42,903 bases of DNA. Source: Nocardia cyriacigeorgica NBRC 100375 (GTDB lineage: Bacteria > Actinomycetota > Actinomycetes > Mycobacteriales > Mycobacteriaceae). The stretch spans positions 1 through 42,903 of the forward strand of contig NZ_BAFY01000072.1 of NCBI RefSeq assembly GCF_000308555.1, in the 5' to 3' direction. This document shows, piece by piece, positions 1 through 8,413 of the stretch (within the stretch, counting starts at the first letter, position 1; each line of letters opens with the position of its first letter). A program made the translations under genes and the position numbers. The notes under the pieces were generated by a model. It worked only from the letters and a program-made list of their open reading frames with translations. It was not told the origin of the DNA and did not search any database.

Positions 1-1116
1 AGCCTGAATCCGGAGATGATGCCGCAGTCGACGAAGGACCTGATGGCGGCCGATGCTCCCCGGTACCAGGCCTGGCTGGGCGGCGTCGACAAGATCGAGG
101 TGCCCACCTTCATGGTCGGCAGCTGGTACGACCTCTTCGCCTACTCGGAGGTCAAGGCGTTCAACAATATTCCGCTGCCGCCCGAGCAGAAGAAGCTCCT
201 GATGGGCGATGGATACCATGGCACGCCGCTCGGCCGAAACGGCGAGCCCGGCACCCCGCCACGATTGGACGTACTGCAGCGGGCGTGGTTCGACAAATGG
301 CTCAAGGGAATCGACAACGGCATCGATGACTACGATCCGTACACCCTGTTCCAGCAGGGCGGTGGCTGGACAAGCACCGACCGGTTCCCGCGTCCGGAAG
401 CGGACTACCGGCGGATGTACCTTTCGCCCGTGTCGAGCGGTGCCACCGTGACCAGCGTGCACGATGGCAGCTTGACCACCGATGTTCCCGACGGCGTTCA
501 TCGCCTCACCGTGGCGCCGGGCCTGACGACCATCTGCTCGCGGGACGCCGCGCAGATCACCGCGGGAATCACCTCCGTGCTCGATATCTGCACCCGGGAC
601 AGCCGACTCGCCGAAATCAACGCGCTGACCTTCACCAGTGCGCCGGTCGCGGAGCCGACCGTCATTTCGGGTCCGGTCGCAGTGCATCTGAACACCGTGC
701 ACGACACGGCCGACGGCTTCTGGACGGTCAGTGTCAACGATGTGGCGCCCGACGGCCGGTCGTATGCGATCAGTTCCGGTCAGCTCGTCTCATCACTGCG
801 CAAGATCGACGACGCACGCTCGACCCGCTCGGCCAACGGCGACTATGTCGACCCGTACCCGACGCTGACCCTGGCGGACCGGCAGCCGACGGTGCCGGGC
901 GAGCCGACCGTCCTCGACATCAGCCTGCGTGCGACCGATGCGGTGCTGCAACCCGGCCATCGGCTGCGCGTGGACATCTTCGCCGGTAATTTCCCGCGCT
1001 CGGTGCCGATGGGACCGACCCTGGTCGACAGCCGCCTCGCGCCACAGCACGTGCAGCTGGACCCGAGCGCTCCCAGCTGGGTGAATATTCCGATGAGCCG
1101 CACTGCCGGTTGGTGA
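1..1116 (+). CDS. CocE/NonD (S15-like) serine hydrolase, 5'-truncated by the window edge
   Basis: The frame is open from the first base, so only the C-terminal part (about 371 residues) is present. The visible part holds the end of the alpha/beta-hydrolase domain, with the family's catalytic Asp in the stretch GSWYDLF and catalytic His in GDGYHG; the nucleophile Ser must lie upstream of the window. From about residue 135 on comes the beta-rich jelly-roll domain typical of cocaine esterase, X-Pro dipeptidyl-peptidase and glutaryl-7-ACA acylase relatives. The family hydrolyses esters or amides, but the substrate cannot be read from this fragment. A perfect 16-bp hairpin follows 16 bases after the stop, so the gene probably ends its transcript. 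Family assignment is firm; substrate unknown. Confidence 0.88.
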   Translation, partial: SLNPEMMPQSTKDLMAADAPRYQAWLGGVDKIEVPTFMVGSWYDLFAYSEVKAFNNIPLPPEQKKLLMGDGYHGTPLGRNGEPGTPPRLDVLQRAWFDKWLKGIDNGIDDYDPYTLFQQGGGWTSTDRFPRPEADYRRMYLSPVSSGATVTSVHDGSLTTDVPDGVHRLTVAPGLTTICSRDAAQITAGITSVLDICTRDSRLAEINALTFTSAPVAEPTVISGPVAVHLNTVHDTADGFWTVSVNDVAPDGRSYAISSGQLVSSLRKIDDARSTRSANGDYVDPYPTLTLADRQPTVPGEPTVLDISLRATDAVLQPGHRLRVDIFAGNFPRSVPMGPTLVDSRLAPQHVQLDPSAPSWVNIPMSRTAGW

Positions 1117-1132
1117 TTCGGTCGTGACCGCA

Positions 1133-1167
1133 ATGTTCCGGCGACCCGCATCGGGTCGCCGGAACAT
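1133..1167 (+). terminator. Perfect 16-bp hairpin after the hydrolase gene
   Basis: A 16-bp stem (left arm ATGTTCCGGCGACCCG, right arm its exact complement) with a 3-nt loop lies 16 bases after the hydrolase stop. There is no long U-tract on either side, as is common for intrinsic terminators in mycolic actinomycetes. It could act on either strand, but only the plus-strand gene abuts it. Confidence 0.7.
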
Positions 1168-1573
1168 CGCTGTGCCGCCGTCGCGGCCAGGATCGGGTCG
1201 TCCCGCGCTCAGTCGATAAATCTGCCCACGATGGTTAATGCTCGGTTATTGGGCGTGACCGGGCGGTAGCGGGAACCGGTGAATTCACGGCCGGCCGGAT
1301 CGGGTTCGCTCTCCGTGACCCGGGGTTCGGTGTCGAAGTGATCACGGGCGCGTGAACAGCCGCGCTGAACGTATCTTTTCGCCAGCGCTTCGATAACGGC
1401 CCGCGATCATTTGGTTGCGGATTTCATCTCACATCTCCGCGTTATTGCCGGAGGCTCGGGCCGGGGCTAGCGTCGCCAATGGATACGTTGATGTATCCGA
1501 TGTATTTCGGACTGCCTGTCAGATCCGTCCCGTTCCGTGCGGAATGCGGATCCCACCCTGTGAAGGGCTGATC
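1168..1573. other. Intergenic stretch with no recognised gene
   Basis: About 400 bases between the hydrolase terminator and the chosen start of the receiver protein. The receiver frame stays open upstream to 1415, but that extension is unlike a receiver N-terminus and lacks a ribosome binding site, so it is left out. No RNA gene, repeat or clear operator was found. The promoter of the receiver gene presumably lies here. Confidence 0.5.
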
Positions 1574-2086
1574 ATGAGCCAGATTCCAGCCGCGTATCCA
1601 CGCTTTCAGCAATCGCCCGGCTACTCTCCGGTGCCGGCCACGGACATCGGTCCCGAACGGCCTCCGACGGTCCTCATCGTCGAGGACGAGCCGGCGATCG
1701 CGGAGATGATGACGTTGCTGCTGACCCGTGCGGGCTACCTCGCACATTGGATCGGCGACGGCGCGACGCTGACCGCGGCGACCGCGCGCTGGCGCCCCGA
1801 CCTGATGATCGTCGATCTGGTCATGCCGGGGCGGAACGGTTTCGTGGTGTGTACCCAGGCGAAGGCCGCAGCGGTAGCGCCCGCTGTCTTGGTGGTGTCG
1901 ACCCGAGACGATCCGGAGTGGGTCGAGCTCGCCCGCATCTGCGGAGCCGATGACCATCTCGCACAGCCGTTCAAGGCGGCCGCGTTGTTGTCGAGGGTGA
2001 GTGCGATGCTGCGGCGAGCTCGCCACCCGGCGCGGGATGCCGAAGGTGCCGCGCAGCCCGCTATTCATCCGCCCTGGGCGGGTTAG
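1574..2086 (+). CDS. Stand-alone response-regulator receiver protein with a Lys-to-Gln change
   Basis: A 170-residue protein made of a disordered N-terminus of about 30 residues and one CheY-like receiver domain (about 31-155), with no output domain. The acidic pair is E37/D38, the phospho-acceptor is D81 in IVDLVMPG, and the switch Ser/Thr is S109. The near-invariant Lys of the KPF motif is Gln here (AQPF, Q131). In the family that Lys contacts the phosphoryl group, so signalling may be altered or phosphorylation-independent. The ATG at 1574 was chosen because GAAGG lies about 8 bases before it. No histidine kinase is adjacent. The next gene, aspD, starts 112 bases later and may be transcribed separately. 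Receiver fold is certain; partner and target unknown. Confidence 0.82.
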   Translation: MSQIPAAYPRFQQSPGYSPVPATDIGPERPPTVLIVEDEPAIAEMMTLLLTRAGYLAHWIGDGATLTAATARWRPDLMIVDLVMPGRNGFVVCTQAKAAAVAPAVLVVSTRDDPEWVELARICGADDHLAQPFKAAALLSRVSAMLRRARHPARDAEGAAQPAIHPPWAG

Positions 2087-2131
2087 GTCTCGAATTGCCT
2101 TCGAAACGGCGTCGGCCCGGGAATTCGGCTA

Positions 2132-2190
2132 CTGTTCGGCAACAGCTGCGGTTTAGATTCCCCTTGCCCCGCTGTCGACACGGAACGGAG
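2132..2190 (+). promoter_or_regulatory. Candidate aspD-aspT promoter and ribosome binding site
   Basis: A small dyad CTGTT-cggc-AACAG (2132-2145) is followed by TAGATT (2154-2159), which fits an actinobacterial -10 hexamer. ACGGAG (2185-2190) is the Shine-Dalgarno, 8 bases before the aspD ATG. The -10 call is pattern-based only. Confidence 0.35.
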
Positions 2191-2198
2191 ATTCGTCC

Positions 2199-3833
2199 AT
2201 GGCCGGCGATCATATGGCAGTCGACCGCGTCACCGAGCAGAAGTACGAACAGCTGAGCCCCTTCGAACTGAAGAACGAACTCATCGATCTCGCCGATGAG
2301 AACATGAAAAAGCACGCGCACGCCATGATCAACGCCGGCCGCGGCAACCCCAACTGGACCTCCATCGTCAGCCGGGAAGCGTTCTATCTGATGGGCCGGT
2401 TCGCCTGCGATGAAGCCCGCCGCGACTGGAACGAGTTCGACGAACTGGCCGGAATGCCGCGAGCAGACGGCATCGCCGCGCGCTTCGACCGCTTCCTGAC
2501 CGGTCAACCCGAGACCGACGCGGTGGCGCTGTTGCGCGGCGCGGTGGGCTATGGCGTGGACGTCCTGGGTTTCGACGCCGACGCCTGGGTGGGCGAGCTC
2601 GCCGATGCGATCCACGGCGACCACTACCCGGTGCCCGACCGCATGCTGACCCATATCGAGAAGGTCGTGCACACCTATCTCGATCTGGCGATGGGCGGTG
2701 CTCCGGCCGGCGGATGGGATCTGTTCGCCACCGAGGGCGGCACGGCGGCCATGTGTTACGTGTTCGACAGTTGTGTGGTCAACGGCCTGCTGGCTCCCGG
2801 CGATCGCATCGCGATCATGACCCCGATCTTCACGCCGTACCTGGAAATCCCTCGCCTGGATCGATTCCATTTCGACGTCGTCGAGTTGTCCGCGAGCACC
2901 ACATCCGAGACCGGCATGCACACCTGGCAGTTTCCCGCCGAGGAGATCGAGAAGCTCACCGATCCCAGTGTGCAGGCGCTGTTCCTGGTCAATCCGTCCA
3001 ATCCGCCCTCGGTGATGCTGGACCGCGCGACCCTGGAACGGATCGCGCAGATCGCCGCGAACGAGAATCCGGCACTCACCATCATCACCGATGACGTGTA
3101 CGGCACCTTCGTCGACGGCTTCCAGTCGTTGATGTCGGTCGCTGCTGCCAACACGATCGGGGTGTATTCGTTCAGCAAGTACTTCGGCTGCACCGGCTGG
3201 CGTCTGGGCGTGATCGCGATCGCCAGGAACAACAGCTTCGACCGGCGCATCGCCGAACTACCGGACGCGCGACGTGAGCAGCTCACTCGCCGCTATTCCA
3301 GTATTTCCTTGGAGCCGGCGAACCTGAAACTCATCGACCGGATGGTGGCCGATTCGCGCGATGTCGCACTCAACCACACCGCGGGGCTGTCCACACCGCA
3401 GCAGGTACAGATGGCGCTGTTCGCGCTCGGCGATTTGCTCGACAACGACCACCGGCACAAGAAGGACTGCCAGGCCGTCATCGCGCGCAGGCTGAAAGCG
3501 CTGTGCGACGGACTGGGGGTGCCGGTTCCCCAGGACCCCAACGCCGCCAACTATTACGCCGAGATCGATCTCTTGGTGTGGGTGCGGCAGAAGTACGGCA
3601 CCGAGTTCGCCGACTGGTTGCAGGACGCCTACGAGCCCGTAGACCCGGTCTTCCGATTGGCCGAGCAGGGCTCGGTCGTGCTGCTCAACGGCGGCGGTTT
3701 CGACGGCCCGAAATGGTCGGTGCGGGTATCGCTGGCGAACCTGGCACAGGATGACTACGGCCGGATCGGCCATTGGCTCACCGCCGTGATCGACGAATAC
3801 CACGAGGAGTTCGGCAAACGCCGGCAACAGTGA
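2199..3833 (+). CDS. aspD: Aspartate 4-decarboxylase / aspartate aminotransferase, PLP-dependent
   Basis: A 544-residue fold-type I PLP enzyme that matches bacterial L-aspartate beta-decarboxylase in length (about 530-545) and architecture. The N-terminal segment LSPFELKNELI and the GRGNPNW motif are characteristic of this family. The PLP lysine is K327 in FSKYFGCTGWR, and the substrate Arg lies in the following GWRLG. The reaction is L-aspartate to L-alanine plus CO2 in the cytoplasm, with side transaminase activity in the family. The ATG at 2199 has ACGGAG 8 bases upstream; an ATG five codons later is possible. The antiporter gene aspT follows after 31 bases, so the two almost surely form an operon. 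The pairing of AspD with AspT makes the assignment much stronger than sequence alone. Confidence 0.95.
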   Translation: MAGDHMAVDRVTEQKYEQLSPFELKNELIDLADENMKKHAHAMINAGRGNPNWTSIVSREAFYLMGRFACDEARRDWNEFDELAGMPRADGIAARFDRFLTGQPETDAVALLRGAVGYGVDVLGFDADAWVGELADAIHGDHYPVPDRMLTHIEKVVHTYLDLAMGGAPAGGWDLFATEGGTAAMCYVFDSCVVNGLLAPGDRIAIMTPIFTPYLEIPRLDRFHFDVVELSASTTSETGMHTWQFPAEEIEKLTDPSVQALFLVNPSNPPSVMLDRATLERIAQIAANENPALTIITDDVYGTFVDGFQSLMSVAAANTIGVYSFSKYFGCTGWRLGVIAIARNNSFDRRIAELPDARREQLTRRYSSISLEPANLKLIDRMVADSRDVALNHTAGLSTPQQVQMALFALGDLLDNDHRHKKDCQAVIARRLKALCDGLGVPVPQDPNAANYYAEIDLLVWVRQKYGTEFADWLQDAYEPVDPVFRLAEQGSVVLLNGGGFDGPKWSVRVSLANLAQDDYGRIGHWLTAVIDEYHEEFGKRRQQ

Positions 3834-3864
3834 GCACACCGGACTCGAGTGAGGACGAATTCTC

Positions 3865-5544
3865 ATGGACGCGGTCAAGGACTTGCTGCAACAAACGCCC
3901 GAACTCGCTGTATTCCTCTGTCTGGCACTCGGTTACGCGGTCGGCAAGGTTCGGGTGTGGAAGCTGTCCCTCGGCGGTGTCGCCGGGACGCTGATCGTGG
4001 CCATCTTCGTCGGTATGGCGGGTCATATCACCGTCGATGACCAGGTGAAGAACATCGCCTTCGCGATGTTCATCTTCACCCTCGGCTACATCTCCGGTCC
4101 GACCTTCTTCGCGAGCCTGAACCGCAAGAGCCTCAAATACGGCGCATTCACGATCATCGAGGTGATCTCGATCCTCGCGGTGACCGCGGGGGCGATTCTG
4201 ATCATGAACCTCGACGCGGGCACCGCCGCGGGCCTGATGGCCGGCGGCGCGACCGAATCAGCCGCGGTCGGTACGTCCACGGATGCGATCGCACGCCTGG
4301 ATCTGCCCGATCAGGAGATCACCGCGTTGCAGGCCAATGTCGGGACCGCGTATTCGATCTCCTACATCTGCGGGTTGATCGTGGTCGTATTGCTGTCGAG
4401 CCAGGTGTTTCCGCTGGTGATGCGGGTCAACCTGCGCACCGAGGCCGAAAAACTGTGGAAAAAGCTCGGCGGCGACGACCACGACGATATGCACGCCGCA
4501 GCGGCGCCCGCGTTGGTCGGCCGTGCCTATCGGGTCGACCGGGTGTCCGGGCGCACCGTCGCGGATGTCAGCGTAGGACTGGGCCGTGACCTCACCATCG
4601 AACGAGTCCGCCGACGAGGCAAGATACTTCCCTCCGACCCGGACGTCGTGCTGCGGCACGGCGACGAGATCCTGGTGGTGGGGCAGCGGCACGACATCAT
4701 GGATCTCGAGACCATCATCGGTCCCGAGATCGTCCCGGCGGCCGACCTCAATATGGAACTCGAGGTCGCTCGCGTCGTTCTCAATCATCGTGACGCCAAG
4801 CCGACCACCCTGGGCGAACTCGATCGGCATCTCGGTCAGGGCCTGTACCTCACCGGGTTGATCCGGGAAGACCGCGAGCTGCCGCTGCGCCCCAACACCC
4901 CCATCCAGCGAGGGGACACCCTCGTGTTGACCGGCGCCAAAAGCGATCTCGCCAAAGCAATTCCGGCGCTCGGCTACCGACTCGACCCGAGTGTGAAGGC
5001 CGATATCGTCTACATCTCGCTGGGTATCGCCCTCGGTTTCCTGGTGGGCAAGATCGTGCTTCAGCTGGGAACGGTCCCACTCACCCTCGGCACCGGCGGC
5101 GGGTGTCTGTTGACGGGCCTGCTGTTCGGCTGGTTCCGGTCCAAGAATCCGGTCATCGGGCAGTACGCGCCCGCTGCGGCCGACGTCATCAAAACCTTGG
5201 GGCTGTCGATCTTCATCGCCGTGGTCGGCCTGACCTCCGGACCGCAGGCGGTCGAGCTGGTTCGGAAGTTCGGGGTGGGGCTTCCGGTGGCCGGAGTGCT
5301 GATGACCGCGATACCGGCAACGATTTCGCTGCTGGTGGCATGGAAGTTGATGAAGTTGCCCGCACCGCTGGCGTTGGGTGCGATCACCGGCCAGCAGTGC
5401 TCCACTCCCGGAATCACCGCCGTTCAACAGGTCGCGGGCAACGCCACGCCGCTGATGTCCTACACCATCGTGTATGCCCTGTCCAACGTTGTACTGCCAT
5501 TGCTCGGACCGATCGTGGTGGCGATGGCCACCGCAATGACCTGA
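3865..5544 (+). CDS. aspT: Aspartate:alanine antiporter (AAEx family)
   Basis: A 559-residue membrane protein with the AspT layout: about five N-terminal helices (1-190), two tandem cytosolic RCK_C/TrkA-C-like domains (about 215-375), and about five C-terminal helices (375-559). The repeated pore motifs are MAGGATESAAVG in the first half and ITGQQCSTPGIT in the second. In the family it exchanges external aspartate for internal alanine; because AspD uses a cytoplasmic proton, the cycle builds proton-motive force and raises internal pH. The start has GAGGA (3851-3855) 9 bases upstream. It is the second gene of the aspD-aspT operon. The next gene converges from the other strand 46 bases after the stop, with no obvious terminator hairpin between. 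Specificity rests on the aspD context. Confidence 0.93.
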   Translation: MDAVKDLLQQTPELAVFLCLALGYAVGKVRVWKLSLGGVAGTLIVAIFVGMAGHITVDDQVKNIAFAMFIFTLGYISGPTFFASLNRKSLKYGAFTIIEVISILAVTAGAILIMNLDAGTAAGLMAGGATESAAVGTSTDAIARLDLPDQEITALQANVGTAYSISYICGLIVVVLLSSQVFPLVMRVNLRTEAEKLWKKLGGDDHDDMHAAAAPALVGRAYRVDRVSGRTVADVSVGLGRDLTIERVRRRGKILPSDPDVVLRHGDEILVVGQRHDIMDLETIIGPEIVPAADLNMELEVARVVLNHRDAKPTTLGELDRHLGQGLYLTGLIREDRELPLRPNTPIQRGDTLVLTGAKSDLAKAIPALGYRLDPSVKADIVYISLGIALGFLVGKIVLQLGTVPLTLGTGGGCLLTGLLFGWFRSKNPVIGQYAPAAADVIKTLGLSIFIAVVGLTSGPQAVELVRKFGVGLPVAGVLMTAIPATISLLVAWKLMKLPAPLALGAITGQQCSTPGITAVQQVAGNATPLMSYTIVYALSNVVLPLLGPIVVAMATAMT

Positions 5545-5590
5545 CCATCGCCACCTGAATCGGTACCAACCACGGAAGTATGGTCGTTGA

Positions 5591-6712
5591 TTATCTGCCC
5601 GCGGTGAGCAAGGCCGTGATCAATGATCCGCGTTGCAGTGCAACGGCGTTGGCGCCGTCAGCCGCGTAGCTTGCCGTCGTGACGGTGAGCGACTCCGGAT
5701 TCGGCCGGCCCACACAGTGCGGGGCGAGGCGGGTGAAGAATTCGGCGGGGGTGAAGACGGCCTCCGGCGGATGCACACCGGGACGGTGCGGGCGCATCAG
5801 AGCGCCTACCGCGAGCGGGATTCCGGTCACCTCGGCCATTGTCAGGCCGGGAACCTGTCCCAGCGCACAGGCCACCGTTGCCGGCTCGCCATCCCTGTCG
5901 CCGCGGGCCAGGGCGAACAGGGGCGGCAGCGCGGAATCGGCCAGAGCGCCGACGGATCCCGATGGCATCAGATTCTCGGCGACCGCCGCGATGGAGGCGG
6001 CGTGGGAGCGCCGCAGGACACCTCGGATAACCCCCGCTCCGAGCAGATGCAGCACAGCGACCACATGCTGGGGCGCCAACGCGACGTTGACGCTCTCGAT
6101 CAGGTCCGGATAGGTGCGGGCGAGCGTCACCGGTTCCGGGTGCCCGAAGCTCCACCCCGCTGCCGCCCCGAGACCCGGGTAGTCGATGACCGTCTTGCGC
6201 AGCGGCTTCTCCCACACCTGCCGGCCCGCGCGGATCACCGGAATGGTGTTGCTGATCTGTTCGATGCCGTGGGTGATCGCCGCGCTCGGCCGCCAGGACC
6301 GGGTCTGTGGCTGCGCCATGGCCAGGTTCCAGCCGGTCACCACCGAGGTCGCCCGATCGAGCTCGCCGATGCTCCGCGCGGCAAGCAGATTCGCCAGACC
6401 GGGGCTGGCGCCGACGCCGAGAACCGCCGTGATTCCGGCGGACTCGGCGTCGGCGTTCATCTCGAGCATGGCCATCGTGGGCACCGGGTCGTCGCAGACG
6501 TCGACGTAATCGCGCTCCGCCTCGATCGCGGCGCGCAGAACACCGGGACCGAACCGGAAATAGGGCCCGACCGTGTTCACCACGATGTCGCAGTCTCGGA
6601 TGGCGGCGACCAGATCGGCATGGTCGGTGACGTCGATTGCCCGCGCCACGCAGTGGTCCCCGAGTTCGGCGACCACCTCACGCGCCCGTCCCCCGGACAG
6701 ATCGGCCACCAC
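5591..6712 (-). CDS. Saccharopine-dehydrogenase-like NAD(P)-binding protein, apparently N-terminally truncated
   Basis: The 373 residues carry the second and third beta-alpha units of a Rossmann fold (LVVADLSGGRA, DIVVNTVGPYFRFG) followed by the saccharopine-dehydrogenase-like C-terminal domain (VLGVGASPGLANLLAARS onward). Relatives begin about 25 residues earlier with a beta strand and GxGxxG. Reading upstream in frame gives GLHRHTICDFLAG, which still looks homologous (the RHTICDFLAG helix), then STGL and a stop codon at about 6825 with no ATG, GTG or TTG between. The first usable start is therefore the GTG at 6712, without a Shine-Dalgarno. The glycine loop is missing, so the gene may be a decaying copy or a 5' deletion product. 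Substrate is unknown; the family includes saccharopine reductases and many unassigned oxidoreductases. Confidence 0.7.
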   Translation of the reverse strand: MVADLSGGRAREVVAELGDHCVARAIDVTDHADLVAAIRDCDIVVNTVGPYFRFGPGVLRAAIEAERDYVDVCDDPVPTMAMLEMNADAESAGITAVLGVGASPGLANLLAARSIGELDRATSVVTGWNLAMAQPQTRSWRPSAAITHGIEQISNTIPVIRAGRQVWEKPLRKTVIDYPGLGAAAGWSFGHPEPVTLARTYPDLIESVNVALAPQHVVAVLHLLGAGVIRGVLRRSHAASIAAVAENLMPSGSVGALADSALPPLFALARGDRDGEPATVACALGQVPGLTMAEVTGIPLAVGALMRPHRPGVHPPEAVFTPAEFFTRLAPHCVGRPNPESLTVTTASYAADGANAVALQRGSLITALLTAGR

Positions 6713-6746
6713 CAGCCGCTCGACGTCCGGCGCCCCGGCGAGGAAG

Positions 6747-7478
6747 TCACAGATAGTGTGGCGGTGTAGCCCAGTCGACGTGAGGGGAGCTTTCGGTGCG
6801 GGTCATGGTGACCGCGGCGAGGGGTAGATGGCCCGAATCGACCCAGAGGCGCGCCGCCAGTCCGGCGCCGAGCACAGTGCCGGCGCCGATCATGAGGGTG
6901 CGATCCGGCAGCTGGTCATCCACCCGTTCGCCGCGGGACAGCCATGCGCCCACCAGGAGTGCCGAGGCCAGCGCGATGGCGACCAGGGCGTGCCAGGACT
7001 CGGTAGGAATCGCCGGAGCGTAGGGAAAATGGCGATAGTGGTTCGTCTCGGCGTCGACGAGGTTGTCGAGTTGATAACCCAGCGCCACGGCGGCGATCAG
7101 CCCGCCGAAGAACCACAGCTGCGCCCGTGGCAGCAATACTCCGGGCACGGCGATCAGGCCGAGCGCCACGCCGACCGCCACCGGCAACTGCTCCCACTCG
7201 TCCGGCGCGGGCAGGGCGGTGATCGCGGCCAGCACCAGTAGCCCGGCCAGTCCCGCCCCGAACACGAATGACAACCGGGCCCGCCCCCATCCGAGCAATC
7301 CCACCGCCCCGACGGCCACCAATCCGGCGATCACGGCCGTCGTCATCGGTGCGGTACCGAAAAGCTGCCCCTGCGAATCGGTTCCGGACGGAGTGCCGAC
7401 GACTCGGTGCATGGCATATCCCATGGTGAACCCACACAGCACTCCGACGCCCGCGGCCGCCGCCACCCGTTTATCCAT
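6747..7478 (-). CDS. Membrane protein with about seven transmembrane helices, function unknown
   Basis: A 243-residue hydrophobic protein with predicted helices near residues 5-25, 45-62, 70-90, 97-117, 120-140, 160-182 and 197-216. The N-terminus (MDKRVAAAAGVGVLCG) looks like the first helix of small actinobacterial transport-related membrane proteins, but I cannot name a family. The ATG at 7478 is preferred over a TTG one codon earlier because GAGGA lies about 6 bases before it. The hydrophilic tail after the last helix (ending TPPHYL) runs into the region where the neighbouring saccharopine-dehydrogenase-like gene should have had its N-terminus, which fits a deletion joining the two genes. 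The genes are co-directional and probably co-transcribed. Confidence 0.7.
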   Translation of the reverse strand: MDKRVAAAAGVGVLCGFTMGYAMHRVVGTPSGTDSQGQLFGTAPMTTAVIAGLVAVGAVGLLGWGRARLSFVFGAGLAGLLVLAAITALPAPDEWEQLPVAVGVALGLIAVPGVLLPRAQLWFFGGLIAAVALGYQLDNLVDAETNHYRHFPYAPAIPTESWHALVAIALASALLVGAWLSRGERVDDQLPDRTLMIGAGTVLGAGLAARLWVDSGHLPLAAVTMTRTESSPHVDWATPPHYL

Positions 7479-7559
7479 CAAGCATCCTCGCGATCCGCAC
7501 CCGGGGGACTGTTCTGGCCGAAGTAGCCCGAGCCGACGGCCAGGGTTCCCGAGCGGTAC

Positions 7560-7790
7560 TCACCCGACTCGCGGTTGCGTCCGGTCGGTCCAGCGATGTC
7601 CGTCGAACCAGCGGACGTGCGTCGGGTCCGAACCATCGGGATACCAACCCGGCGCCATGGCCGCAGGTCGAGACGAATGAGACCTGGAACCGGTCACTTT
7701 CACCAGGAAGATCACGAACCCGACGACAACCGCGACCATCACGAGTAGGACGAGCAGGACGAAGACGTGCCAGATGCTGAGCGCTCCCAT
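7560..7790 (-). CDS. Small DUF2510 membrane protein
   Basis: A 76-residue protein with one N-terminal transmembrane helix (about 5-32, rich in Val and Leu) and a cytoplasmic DUF2510 motif: GWYPDGSDPTHVRWFDGHRW, close to the family consensus of paired Trp and Gly residues. DUF2510 occurs in many actinobacterial membrane proteins and has no known biochemical role. The ATG at 7790 lacks a clear Shine-Dalgarno. An overlapping longer frame reaching 7827 has no protein-like features. The stop is about 80 bases before the next co-directional gene. Confidence 0.85.
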   Translation of the reverse strand: MGALSIWHVFVLLVLLVMVAVVVGFVIFLVKVTGSRSHSSRPAAMAPGWYPDGSDPTHVRWFDGHRWTDRTQPRVG

Positions 7791-7924
7791 CCGACCAGTA
7801 TTGCCCGAACTCCGTTCGGCGGTTCAACCGCTCGGCACCGGGGCAGGTGTCCTTGACCGGTCAGCAGGAGACCCGGGGCCGCCACATCGGCGGCACCCGG
7901 CCGGGCATCCCGGTGCCGGCCGGC

Positions 7925-8413
7925 TCAGGCGCTGAGTTCGAGGGTGATCGCGGTGAAACCGGTGTCCTCCTCGGGATGCCGGCCGATCTCGCGGAAGCCG
8001 AGGTGGGCGTAGAAGGCGCGGGCGGAGGCGTTGAGCTCGAAGACGTCGAGGGTGATCTTGCCGTGCAGGCGTAGCGCGTGCTCGACCAGTTGCCGTCCGA
8101 TGCCCAGTTTCTGGGCGTCGGGATCGACGAAGAGGCCGCCGATCTCGGAGCCGAGCATGCCCAGTAGCCCGACGACACCGCGGGACGGGACTTCGGCGAC
8201 CCAGTTGTCGGCCTGGACGAGATAGATCTCGCGAAGCTTGCGCTCGCGCTCCCCGGCCCCTTCGCCCTCGATGAACGGATGAGCGATTCGACTGGCTCGG
8301 CTCCAGAGGCTCACCACGGTGGCTTCGTCTGCCGGGCGGTAGCGGCGGATGGTCGCCGAGGTCGGTGCTGGGCGAGCTGCGGGATCGGTATCGGGAGTCG
8401 TCACGGGTGACAA
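7925..8413 (-). CDS. GNAT-family N-acetyltransferase
   Basis: A 162-residue acetyltransferase. The acetyl-CoA-binding motif A is seen as VDPDAQKLGIGRQLVEHA (Q/R-x-x-G-x-G pattern), and motif B as FYAHLGF near the C-terminus. The region IRRYRPADEATVVSLW is the usual first strand and helix. The substrate is unknown; relatives include YhbS/ElaA-type enzymes acting on small molecules or protein amino groups. The first start is a TTG at 8413; a GTG three codons later (8404) is equally possible, and neither has a strong ribosome binding site. No neighbour suggests a partner. Confidence 0.88.
   Translation of the reverse strand: MSPVTTPDTDPAARPAPTSATIRRYRPADEATVVSLWSRASRIAHPFIEGEGAGERERKLREIYLVQADNWVAEVPSRGVVGLLGMLGSEIGGLFVDPDAQKLGIGRQLVEHALRLHGKITLDVFELNASARAFYAHLGFREIGRHPEEDTGFTAITLELSA

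Noticed and set aside
1415..1573. N-terminal extension of the receiver protein
   Set aside because: The extension has no receiver-like features and no ribosome binding site, while the ATG at 1574 has one.
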